A model generated the notes under the pieces. The model was not told where the DNA came from, made no database searches, and saw only the letters and a program-made list of their open reading frames with translations. Below are positions 42,031-49,523 of a stretch of DNA of 64,000 bases, piece after piece. This stretch comes from Verrucomicrobiota bacterium (GTDB taxonomy: Bacteria > Verrucomicrobiota > Verrucomicrobiia > Opitutales > Opitutaceae): contig JAEZUE010000037.1 in assembly GCA_023443455.1 (NCBI GenBank), positions 62,001-126,000 of the forward strand, given 5' to 3'. Every line of letters begins with the position of its first letter. Position 1 is the stretch's first letter. A program made the translations under genes and the position numbers.

Positions 42031-43986
42031 TCAACTCCCGCCTGCGACCACCACCACCGCCAGGGCGGCGACACCGAGAACGAGATAGAGGAGGTAGGCC
42101 TGCATGCGGCCGTGCTGGAGCTGCCGCACCGCGGTCGAAATCCGCAACACCCCGCGGGCCACCGGCGCGACAACATGCTCGAGCACCGTCTCGGGGGTGT
42201 GCTCCTCGCGGCTGGCGGCGACCGGAAACGGCACCTCCGGCGCGAGCGCTCGCTCGTGTTTCGCGGGACGCAGAATCCAGTCGAACCATTCGACGATGGT
42301 CGCCGCGAAGGAGCCGGCGCTGTACTGCATCCGCACCGTGGGCACGGCATAGCCGCAGTCCCAGGTGGGTGCGCGGCGCAGCCCCGCGCGCTGCGCCCGC
42401 CGCCAGAGCCACCACGCGGCGGCAGCCGCGACCGCCACCAGGGCGAGATGGAAACAGGTGAGCGGCCAGAGCGGCGCCGCGAGGCCCTCCGCCCCCCACT
42501 CCGGATGCCACGCCGCACCGGCGCGGACGATGGCCGGAAGAAACACCACCGGGACCAGCCCGATCGCGCCGCACAGCGTCGCGAGCGCGACCATCGCCGC
42601 GCGCATCCGCCAACCGCATTCGTGCGCCTTTTCGGCGTGCGCCGAACGCGGCGCACCGAGAAACACCACCCCGCAGACCTTCGCGAAACACGCCAGCGCA
42701 AGCGCCCCTGTCATCGCCAGCGCGATGACGGCCGGAATCGCGGCCCACGCCGCGGGGCCGTGCGAGAGCATGGCGTCGAAGAGGCCGAGATAGACGAGCC
42801 ATTCGCTCACGAAACCATTGAGCGGCGGCAGACCGCAGATCGCCACCGCCCCGATCGTGAACAACGAGGCGGTCCACGGCATCGACCGCCAAAGGCCACC
42901 GAGTCGACTCATCTCCCGCGTACCGGTCGCATGCACCACCGAACCGGCGCCGAGGAAGAGCAGCGCCTTGAAGAGCCCGTGGTTCCAGATGTGCAGCAGG
43001 CCGCCGGCGAGCGCGAGTCGGCCCCAGGGTTGGTCGCCATATTCCACGGCCACGAGAGCGAAGCCGAGGCCGAGCAGGATGATCCCGATGTTCTCGACGC
43101 TGTGGTAGGCGAGCAGGCGCTTGAGGTCGTGTTGGCCAAGGGCGAAGGCGACCCCGAGCACGGCGCTCGCCGCCCCCAACGCCACGACCACCCAGCCAGC
43201 CCCCGACGGCACCGGCAACCAGCCGGTGAAACGGATCAGCCCATAGAGTCCGATCTTGATGGTTACGCCCGAGAGGATCGCCGAGACATGGCTCGGCGCG
43301 TTGGCGTGCGCGCTCGGCAACCAGATGTGCAGCGGAAAGAGGCCGGCCTTCAGTCCGAAACCGAACAGCGCCAACCAGAACAGCGGCGCGAGTTCCCGCT
43401 GCTCGGGCCGCGGCCCGAGCGCCCAGCTGCCCGTTCGTTCCGCCAGCAGCGTGAAGAAGGCGAAGAGCGCCAGCATCGCCACATGCGACGCCGCCAGGTA
43501 GAGCCAACCGGCGGTCCGCACCGCGGCGCGTCCGCGTTCGAGCGTGACCAGGAAGTAGGCGGAAAGCGCAAACAGCTCCCACGCGACGAGGAAATGCAGG
43601 CCGTTGGCTTCGATCAGGACGGCGCCGATGCTCAACAGCAGCCCATTCCACCAGAAACGCCCGGCCCGCGCCGATCGCGGGTGTTCACGCCCGTCCCAGT
43701 ATTCGGTCGAATACCACGCCCCCGCTCCGCCGACGACGGCCAGCAGCACGACAAACAGCGCCGAAAGCGCATCCAGCCGCAACGACGGCAGCTCCCCACC
43801 GAGCGCGACACCGCCCCGCCATTCCCATTCCGGAAACACGCCGGCCAGCACGCCGAACGCGGCAAGGAAGGCCGCCGTCAGCCCCGCCGTGGTCGCGCCC
43901 AGCCAGAGTCCGCCTCGCCGCCCCCCGCCCGCCATGCCGGCAAGCAGACCGAACGCGGAAATCGCGAGCAGATAGCCGGGGGTCAT
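42031..43986 (-). CDS. HyfB/NuoL-like antiporter subunit, copy 2
   Basis: A 651-residue paralogue of the gene at 39228, first in the operon. Shared blocks include GLFPLHIWLPSAHANAPSHV, HDLKRLLAYHSVENIG, LHIWNHGLFKALLFLGAG and tail TWDCGYAVPTVRMQYSAGSF. The pump residues look intact in both copies, so neither appears dead. Two NuoL-type subunits plus HyfF would give three antiporter-like modules. Start ATG at 43986. Confidence 0.94.
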   Translation of the reverse strand: MTPGYLLAISAFGLLAGMAGGGRRGGLWLGATTAGLTAAFLAAFGVLAGVFPEWEWRGGVALGGELPSLRLDALSALFVVLLAVVGGAGAWYSTEYWDGREHPRSARAGRFWWNGLLLSIGAVLIEANGLHFLVAWELFALSAYFLVTLERGRAAVRTAGWLYLAASHVAMLALFAFFTLLAERTGSWALGPRPEQRELAPLFWLALFGFGLKAGLFPLHIWLPSAHANAPSHVSAILSGVTIKIGLYGLIRFTGWLPVPSGAGWVVVALGAASAVLGVAFALGQHDLKRLLAYHSVENIGIILLGLGFALVAVEYGDQPWGRLALAGGLLHIWNHGLFKALLFLGAGSVVHATGTREMSRLGGLWRSMPWTASLFTIGAVAICGLPPLNGFVSEWLVYLGLFDAMLSHGPAAWAAIPAVIALAMTGALALACFAKVCGVVFLGAPRSAHAEKAHECGWRMRAAMVALATLCGAIGLVPVVFLPAIVRAGAAWHPEWGAEGLAAPLWPLTCFHLALVAVAAAAAWWLWRRAQRAGLRRAPTWDCGYAVPTVRMQYSAGSFAATIVEWFDWILRPAKHERALAPEVPFPVAASREEHTPETVLEHVVAPVARGVLRISTAVRQLQHGRMQAYLLYLVLGVAALAVVVVAGGS

Positions 43987-44388
43987 CGTCTTGGTTCCTC
44001 GTTGGCCATGGCGCAGGCTCTTCCGACGAAGAAAACGCCCCCGGCGGCAAACGCCAGCCCCGAACCGAAGCGGCGGCGCATCCCGGAAACACCGACACCA
44101 CCGCGCCTCGGTCCCCTCCCGGCCGCACCTTCCGGATACAGGGGCCGCCGCACCTTTCACACCTCGGGCGAAGGACACCGCAGCGAGGTCGCCGGAGTTG
44201 CGGTCTCCCACGTTCGGCGGCCTTGGCGCCGCCGCCACGGCACGGGATACGCGGATCGAACCGGGCGGCGCGGGCGCACGGAAGCCTTGTCTTCGGCAGA
44301 TGGCCGGGGTCGGCCGTGGCCAGGCGATTGCCGCCGCGCCGCGGAGACAACGGACGCGCCGACCGGCGCGCCGTCGGTTCGTTGCGGA
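43987..44388 (-). promoter_or_regulatory. Leader region of the Ehr-like operon
   Basis: 402 bases between the double-receiver gene stop and the first operon gene. On the minus strand it contains two direct repeats of AAGGTGCGGC (at 44120-44133 and 44145-44158 on the plus strand, 25 bases apart) and a stem ACCTCG/CGAGGT (44161-44189). No gene is apparent. It is a candidate operator or RNA leader; I could not match it to a known riboswitch. Confidence 0.4.
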
Positions 44389-45540
44389 TCAGGTGGCGGG
44401 ACTCGCGGCCGGGGCGCCGGCGGCATTGCCCTTCGCCTGCTCGAGACTGTCGAAGAACGTCCAGTTCTTCGTATCCTCGAAGCCCTTGCACTCCTGCGTC
44501 ACGATCGCGTTGCCCACGAGCACGTACTGGATCGAGACCTCGGAGCAGGCCTGCATGAAGGAGAAGAGCAGTTTGATCACGGGCATATCGAGCGCCTTGA
44601 GTTTGCTCACGTCGATGATCGCCTTGGCGACGCCGTTGTCCACGGCACCGGAGACCTTGCCCTTCATGTAGCCGGTGACCTCGTTGATGATGACCGGGGT
44701 CATGTTTTCGGGCAGGCGCATGGTGAGGATGTCGTCCTCCATGCCGAAGTAGCGCAGGGAGGTGTCGAGGTTCATCGCCTTGGCCATGCGGGTCTCGAGC
44801 TCGGTGAATTCGATCGGTTTGGTGATGATCGCCGAGAAGCCGACCTGCAGCGCCTGCTGCTGGGCCGCGGTCTCGGTCTTGACCACGAGCGCGAACACCG
44901 GGGTGAACTTCGTCTTGATGTTCGTGCGCAGCATGCGGAACAGCGTGAAACCGCCGTCCTCGGGCAGCGAGAGGCTGGCCATGACCAGGTCGGGGATCGT
45001 GCGACCGCAGAAATCGATCGCCTCGCCGGTGGTACTGACACCGTGCACACGCCACGGGGTGCCCCGGAGCCCATCCTGGATCTGCTGGATGATCGCCGGC
45101 TTGTCCTCGACCACGAGGATGTCGGCCGGATCGAAGATCGTCTTGGTGCGCTGGTTCGCCTCGCTGAGCGGCTTGATGTCGATGATGCGCATCACCTTCT
45201 CGACGAGCAGCTCCTCCTTGAAGGGCTTCACGATGTAGTCGCGCACACCGATCTTGGCGATCTTGAGCACGTGTTCGCGACCGCCCTCGGCGGTGAGCAT
45301 AACCACCGGGATGCCCTTGAGCATCGGGTCGGACTTGAGCTTGGTGAGCATTTCCACGCCATCCATCACCGGCATGGTGATGTCGAGGAGCACGACATCG
45401 GGGGCCTCCTTGGCCGCCATGGCCAGACCCTCGACCCCGTTGGCCGCTTCAAGAATCTCGCAGTCGAAGCTCTTGAAGGCCTTTTTGACGATGATGCGGA
45501 CAGTTTTGGAGTCGTCCACAGTGAGGATTTTATAGCGCAT
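44389..45540 (-). CDS. Double-receiver response regulator with STAS domain
   Basis: The 383-residue protein has a complete receiver (D9, D10, D53, T83, K105; MRYKILTVDDSKTVR), a second receiver (about 140-255) with the phosphoacceptor replaced by serine (DLVMASLSLPEDGG, S189) and a C-terminal STAS-like domain (about 275-375). There is no DNA-binding or enzymatic output. It should signal through protein contacts, perhaps with the chemotaxis machinery. The CheX-like gene ends 19 bases upstream, so the two are likely co-transcribed. Confidence 0.9.
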   Translation of the reverse strand: MRYKILTVDDSKTVRIIVKKAFKSFDCEILEAANGVEGLAMAAKEAPDVVLLDITMPVMDGVEMLTKLKSDPMLKGIPVVMLTAEGGREHVLKIAKIGVRDYIVKPFKEELLVEKVMRIIDIKPLSEANQRTKTIFDPADILVVEDKPAIIQQIQDGLRGTPWRVHGVSTTGEAIDFCGRTIPDLVMASLSLPEDGGFTLFRMLRTNIKTKFTPVFALVVKTETAAQQQALQVGFSAIITKPIEFTELETRMAKAMNLDTSLRYFGMEDDILTMRLPENMTPVIINEVTGYMKGKVSGAVDNGVAKAIIDVSKLKALDMPVIKLLFSFMQACSEVSIQYVLVGNAIVTQECKGFEDTKNWTFFDSLEQAKGNAAGAPAASPAT

Positions 45541-45559
45541 GGAGAAAAGCGGGAGACGG

Positions 45560-46081
45560 TTATTCCGGGTACTGGAGGAGCAGATCGGCAGTCATTCGCC
45601 TGCCGTCGGCCTCAAATTGGTAGACGTGCCGCAACGCATCGCTGGCCGCCTCGATCGTGAAGTTGCTGCCGCGAAGGATCGACGGGATCGTCAGATTGCA
45701 GGGCAGGCCCATGTCGCACAGGGCGTTCTTGAAGCCGCCCACGGTCATGTTGGTGAGTTCGCCCACCGCGTCGTTCACCACTTCGTCGCCCTCGGCATCG
45801 ATCTCCTCGGGCTCGAGGCCGACCAGTTTGCTGGTCACCATCTTGGCGAACTCGCTTTCCAAGTGGAGATAGATGAGGCCGTTGACATCTCCGATGAAGC
45901 CCACCGCACCGACCACCAAAGGCGAATTCTGGCTGAGCGGAGGCGGGGTCTCGCCGGGATGATCGTCCGAGACCCAGACCAGTTTCGAATTCAACGACAA
46001 CATGGTGATGAGCACGTCGGACATCGCCTTGTTGACCAGGTCACGCAAAACGTTGTCGGAGATGGGGGCGGTGCTTGGCAT
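45560..46081 (-). CDS. CheX-like chemotaxis phosphatase family protein, second copy
   Basis: A 173-residue CheX-type protein with the active-site helix NDAVGELTNMTVGGF (ExxN). It is paralogous to the gene at 25041. It lies just upstream of the double-receiver/STAS regulator, whose first receiver is a plausible substrate for dephosphorylation. Start MPSTAPISDNVLRD at 46081. Confidence 0.9.
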   Translation of the reverse strand: MPSTAPISDNVLRDLVNKAMSDVLITMLSLNSKLVWVSDDHPGETPPPLSQNSPLVVGAVGFIGDVNGLIYLHLESEFAKMVTSKLVGLEPEEIDAEGDEVVNDAVGELTNMTVGGFKNALCDMGLPCNLTIPSILRGSNFTIEAASDALRHVYQFEADGRRMTADLLLQYPE

Positions 46082-46379
46082 GCGGGTACTTGCGGAGGTT
46101 GAGCCGCTCGGGGCTAATAATCGGCCGATTTGGCGCGGCTTTAGCGCGAATTGCCTTCCGGATGCGCAGATACGCGCGTTTGTCCACGAACGGCGAAACC
46201 GGGGCGCGGCCTCATGAAACCCCACGCTCCCCCGACGGGGAGACCGATCCTGCACGTTCTGCGACACACCGCGCCCGGAAATGGAGAAATCCCGCCCCCG
46301 TGGCCCCCGCCCCGTGGAAAGACCAATCGTTGCGCCGCGTCCGGCACGCACGCCTCCGGCCGACGCACCGTCGCGCCTT
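46082..46379. other. Intergenic region upstream of the CheX-like gene
   Basis: About 300 bases. The part next to the gene (46110-46150) is less GC-rich, as expected of a promoter for the CheX-regulator pair. No gene or repeat seen here; the repeat element starts at 46380. Confidence 0.45.
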
Positions 46380-46520
46380 AGCCGTGATGATGCGGTCGAG
46401 AGGCGAGCGTCGAGGGACGAGCGCCAAACCATCGGCGGCGAGCTTCCAGCACGAGTGCTTCGCCGATCTCCTCTGTGACCGGCCCCTCGACGCTCGTCAC
46501 TCGTCACTCGACCGAATGCT
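46380..46520 (-). repeat. Dispersed structured repeat, copy B
   Basis: A 141-base copy of the element at 23978, in inverse genomic orientation. Read on the minus strand it begins 6 bases after the lpxB stop with AGCATTCGGTCGAG, the same placement relative to a stop as copy A. Its main stem CGAGCGTCGAGGG/CCCTCGACGCTCG is perfect; relative to copy A both arms differ so that pairing is kept. Confidence 0.85.
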
Positions 46521-46526
46521 TACGCC

Positions 46527-47705
46527 TCAGTCCCCTTCGGCGGCGAGATGCCCGGCCAACCAACTGCCGACGCTTCCGTTCGCCGGTTGCGCCAACAGCT
46601 CGCGCAGTTTCCCCGCGTGTTGCCGAGTCGCCTCGATCCGCGCAGCATCGCCGACCGCCGCCTCCACTTGCGCAGCCAAACGCGCCGGGCTCGCCGCCCC
46701 CTGGATGAACTCCGGGTACATCGCCTCCCCGAGCAGCAGGTTCGCGATGCCCAAAAAGGGCACCTTCACGATCCAGCGCCCGATCAGATAGGTCAACGGG
46801 TCGGTCCGGTAGACCACCGCGCCCGGAATCCCGGCCAGGGCGCATTGCAACGACATCGTGCCGCTCGAGGTCAGCACCGCCGACACTCCGATCGAATCCG
46901 CGCCCGGCTCCAACGGCACCAGGTCGACCTCGACGGGCGGCTGGGCCGCCCGCAGTGTCGCCAAAATCCCATCACTCGGATAGAGCACCACGGCGCCGCG
47001 ATCGCCGCCGTCCTTGCGGTACCAGAGGAAACCGTCGAGCAGCGCCGGAAAGATCCGCGCCACCGCGCCCTTGCGGCTGCCCGGCAGCAGCAACACCGGC
47101 CCGCTCGGGTCGTAGTGGATCGGCGCCCGATGGTCCGGAGCGAGGAACGGATGCCCCACAAAGGTCACCGGCAACGCGGTGTCCGCATAGCTCTCCGCCT
47201 CGAAGGGGAAGATCGTCGCCAGCGCGTCGAGATGCGCGGCCATCGCGAAGCGGCGCCCGGCGCGCGAAGCCCAGATCTGCGGGCTGATGAAATACAACGC
47301 CCGGGTCGGTCCTCCGGCCTTGGCCGAGAGTCCCTGCGCGAAAAGGGCCTTCGCGATGCGCAGGTTCAAACCCGAGGAGTCGACGAAGCAAACCGCCCGC
47401 GGCCGATGCTCGCCGACCCAGCGCACGATGTCGCCGATGAGCCGGCGGAAGAAGGCCAGCTTGAGCACCGCGGCGAAACCGATCGCCGAGTTCGCCGTGA
47501 GGTCGAGCAGCAACTGCGCACCGCTCGCCGCCAAGGCCGGTCCGCCGAGCGCGCAAACCCTCACGTCGGGCCGCAACTGCCCGAGCTCGCGCACCGCCCG
47601 CGCCGCATGCTGGTCGCCCGAATGCTCCGCCGCCACGACGAGCAGGTCCACTCCGCCCCCGGCGGGTGGCGGCAACGAGTACGGGAGCTGCTTCGGCGTA
47701 TTCAT
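46527..47705 (-). CDS. lpxB: Lipid-A-disaccharide synthase
   Basis: The 392-residue GT-B (GT19) enzyme joins UDP-diacylglucosamine and lipid X. It starts with LLVVAAEHSGDQHAA (the GExSGD-like motif), has FVDSSGLNLRIAKAL, YFISPQIWASRAGR, LLLPGSRKGAVAR and the donor motif VLTSSGTMSLQCALAGIPGAV. Start at 47705, 31 bases after waaA, forming a lipid A/Kdo pair. Confidence 0.95.
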   Translation of the reverse strand: MNTPKQLPYSLPPPAGGGVDLLVVAAEHSGDQHAARAVRELGQLRPDVRVCALGGPALAASGAQLLLDLTANSAIGFAAVLKLAFFRRLIGDIVRWVGEHRPRAVCFVDSSGLNLRIAKALFAQGLSAKAGGPTRALYFISPQIWASRAGRRFAMAAHLDALATIFPFEAESYADTALPVTFVGHPFLAPDHRAPIHYDPSGPVLLLPGSRKGAVARIFPALLDGFLWYRKDGGDRGAVVLYPSDGILATLRAAQPPVEVDLVPLEPGADSIGVSAVLTSSGTMSLQCALAGIPGAVVYRTDPLTYLIGRWIVKVPFLGIANLLLGEAMYPEFIQGAASPARLAAQVEAAVGDAARIEATRQHAGKLRELLAQPANGSVGSWLAGHLAAEGD

Positions 47706-47736
47706 AAAAGCGTCGAAAAGAAACGGCGCGGCACCG

Positions 47737-49023
47737 TCATCGGCGCGAAAGATAAGGGGCGAGTTCGGCCAGCGTGCGTTGCATCGAGCCGCGGTTGGCC
47801 CGGTGCCACGCCGCGGCCGCCGCGGCCATCGCGGCACGGCGTTTCTCGTCGCGGACCAGCGCGAGCCCGGTATCCACGAGCTCCACCTCGTCGGCCACCC
47901 GCATCGCCGCCCCCTCCTCGAGCAACGACGCGGCCGCCGCCCGGAAATTTGTCATGGCCGGACCGAACAACAGCGGTTTGCCCAGCGCCGCCGCCTCGAT
48001 CGGCGTCTGCCCGCCCTCGTTGGGCGGCAGGCTCTTGCCGACAAAGACCAGATCGGCGATCTGGGTGAGCAGCTGCAATTCGCCGGTCGTGTCGGCCACG
48101 CAGACATCGACCAGCCCGAGTGCCTGCCCGCGCGAACGGAAATGATGGTTGAGCGCGCGCGTCCCGAGCAGCGCCTCGATCTCGCCGCGCCGCTCCGCGT
48201 GCCGCGGCACCAACAGCAGGTGGCAGATGCAGCCATCGCGCCGCACCCGCTCGAGCAAGCGCAGCATCGCCTGTTCCTCGCCGGCCCAGGTCGAGGAGCC
48301 GAGCAGCACGAGCTGGTTTTCCGCGAAGCCGAGTTCACGCCGCAGCATCGCCCGCTCCCACGTGTCGAGCGGCTTGATGTCGACGTCGAACTTCAGGTTG
48401 CCGGTCGTTGCGAGCTTCTCCGCCGGCACGCCCAGACCGACGAAACGTTCACGATCCTGCTCGGAAGAAGGCAGGATCCGCGCAATCTTCCCGTACATCC
48501 GGGCCGCAAATACACGCACCCGGCCCAGCCGACGAAAACTGCGGTCCGAGAGGCGTGCATTCACCAGCACGACCGGCACGCCCCGCGTCGCGGCCTGCTT
48601 GAGATGCTCGGGCCAGAGCTCGCTTTCCGCCAGAAGCACCAGATCGGGCTGCACCGCCCGCCACGTGCGCCGGCTGAACAGCCACCAGTCCAACGGGAAA
48701 TAGCCCACGCCGATGGTCGTCGCCGCGAACTTCTCGAGCGCGATCGCATGGCCCGTGCTCGTCGTCGTGGTCAGATAGACCTCGTTGCGGCCCTCCGCCG
48801 CCAACCGGGCGACCAGCGGCGCCATCGCCAGCACCTCGCCCACGCTCACCGCCTGCAACCAGATGCGGGTCACCCCCTCGCGTTTGGCCGGCAACGGCGG
48901 CACCGCGCCGAAGCGCTGCCCGAAGCCCGCCCGATAGCCCCCACGCTTCCACATGCGCCGAAGGTAAAACGGCGCGGCCAGCAGCATGGCGGGGATGAAG
49001 AACAGTCGGTAGAGCCAGATCAT
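47737..49023 (-). CDS. waaA: 3-deoxy-D-manno-octulosonic acid transferase
   Basis: The 428-residue membrane-anchored GT30 enzyme adds Kdo to lipid A. It has an N-terminal helix (MIWLYRLFFIPAMLLAAPFYL), the acceptor motif WLQAVSVGEVLAM with the catalytic-base glutamate, LAESELWPEHLKQA, and the donor region GKSLPPNEGGQTPIEAAALG. Length is typical. It is followed by lpxB. Confidence 0.96.
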   Translation of the reverse strand: MIWLYRLFFIPAMLLAAPFYLRRMWKRGGYRAGFGQRFGAVPPLPAKREGVTRIWLQAVSVGEVLAMAPLVARLAAEGRNEVYLTTTTSTGHAIALEKFAATTIGVGYFPLDWWLFSRRTWRAVQPDLVLLAESELWPEHLKQAATRGVPVVLVNARLSDRSFRRLGRVRVFAARMYGKIARILPSSEQDRERFVGLGVPAEKLATTGNLKFDVDIKPLDTWERAMLRRELGFAENQLVLLGSSTWAGEEQAMLRLLERVRRDGCICHLLLVPRHAERRGEIEALLGTRALNHHFRSRGQALGLVDVCVADTTGELQLLTQIADLVFVGKSLPPNEGGQTPIEAAALGKPLLFGPAMTNFRAAAASLLEEGAAMRVADEVELVDTGLALVRDEKRRAAMAAAAAAWHRANRGSMQRTLAELAPYLSRR

Positions 49024-49247
49024 GAGAAGCGTCGCCGCCAAAATCCACGCCCCGTCCCCGCGGCTCAAGCCTTGGTTTATGCCTGCCCCGCCTCCCCCAC
49101 TCCTGCTCGCCCTCCGGAATAGTGAAACCGCCGATGCACACGAACGGGCACCAATCCGACCGTCCGTGGCACTGTTCGCAAGGAGCAGCGATGTCCGTGG
49201 GAATCGGCGGCCGTGGTGGCCGCTGCCAAGGCGTGACATCTTCACGG

Positions 49248-49271
49248 CAGGTCCACGTCTCCGACTGGACC
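49248..49271 (+). repeat. Short palindromic repeat GGTCC-N-GGACC, copy 2
   Basis: AGGTCCACGTCTCCGACTGG and ACC; shares GTCTCCGACTGGACC with 39125-39147. Confidence 0.5.
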
Positions 49272-49374
49272 CTCTCGATCCCCGCCGGCACGCCCGCCCG
49301 CGCCCAACTGAACCGGTCACAGACCGGCCCTACGCCGGCCCGTAGGTCCCCGTCTCCTCCTTCTGCGCCTGCTC

Positions 49375-49431
49375 GATGTTCGAAGTCGGAAGTTCGAAGT
49401 TCGAAGTTGGATGTTGGATATTGGATGTTCC
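49375..49431 (+). repeat. Direct-repeat tract GAAGTTCGAAGTT / GGATGTTGGATATT
   Basis: A low-GC tract with several imperfect repeats of GAAGTTC and of TTGGATGTTGGATATTGGAT. One minus-strand frame reads YPTSNFELRTSDFEHR, resembling dispersed short repeats known to me from other GC-rich bacterial genomes. Confidence 0.65.
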
Positions 49432-49523
49432 CTCGCCGATCCGCCTTCCCCCCGGCCTGCTCCTCCCCCTTCCCCGTTCCGGAGCTTGTACCCGTGCCGC
49501 ACCTTCGCCTGACTGAGTCCCGC

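Larger units (their letters stand above)
49024..49523. other. Intergenic region with repeats, before the M16 peptidase gene
   Basis: 500 bases between divergent waaA and the M16 peptidase gene. It contains the second copy of the GGTCC-GGACC palindrome (49248-49271) and an AT-richer direct-repeat tract (49375-49431). Frames crossing it do not look like genes. Promoters for both neighbours should be here. Confidence 0.5.

Noticed and set aside
43987..44388. Cobalamin, FMN or molybdenum-cofactor riboswitch in the Ehr operon leader
   Set aside because: Some GC-rich fragments looked suggestive, but the conserved boxes of these riboswitches are not present in order.
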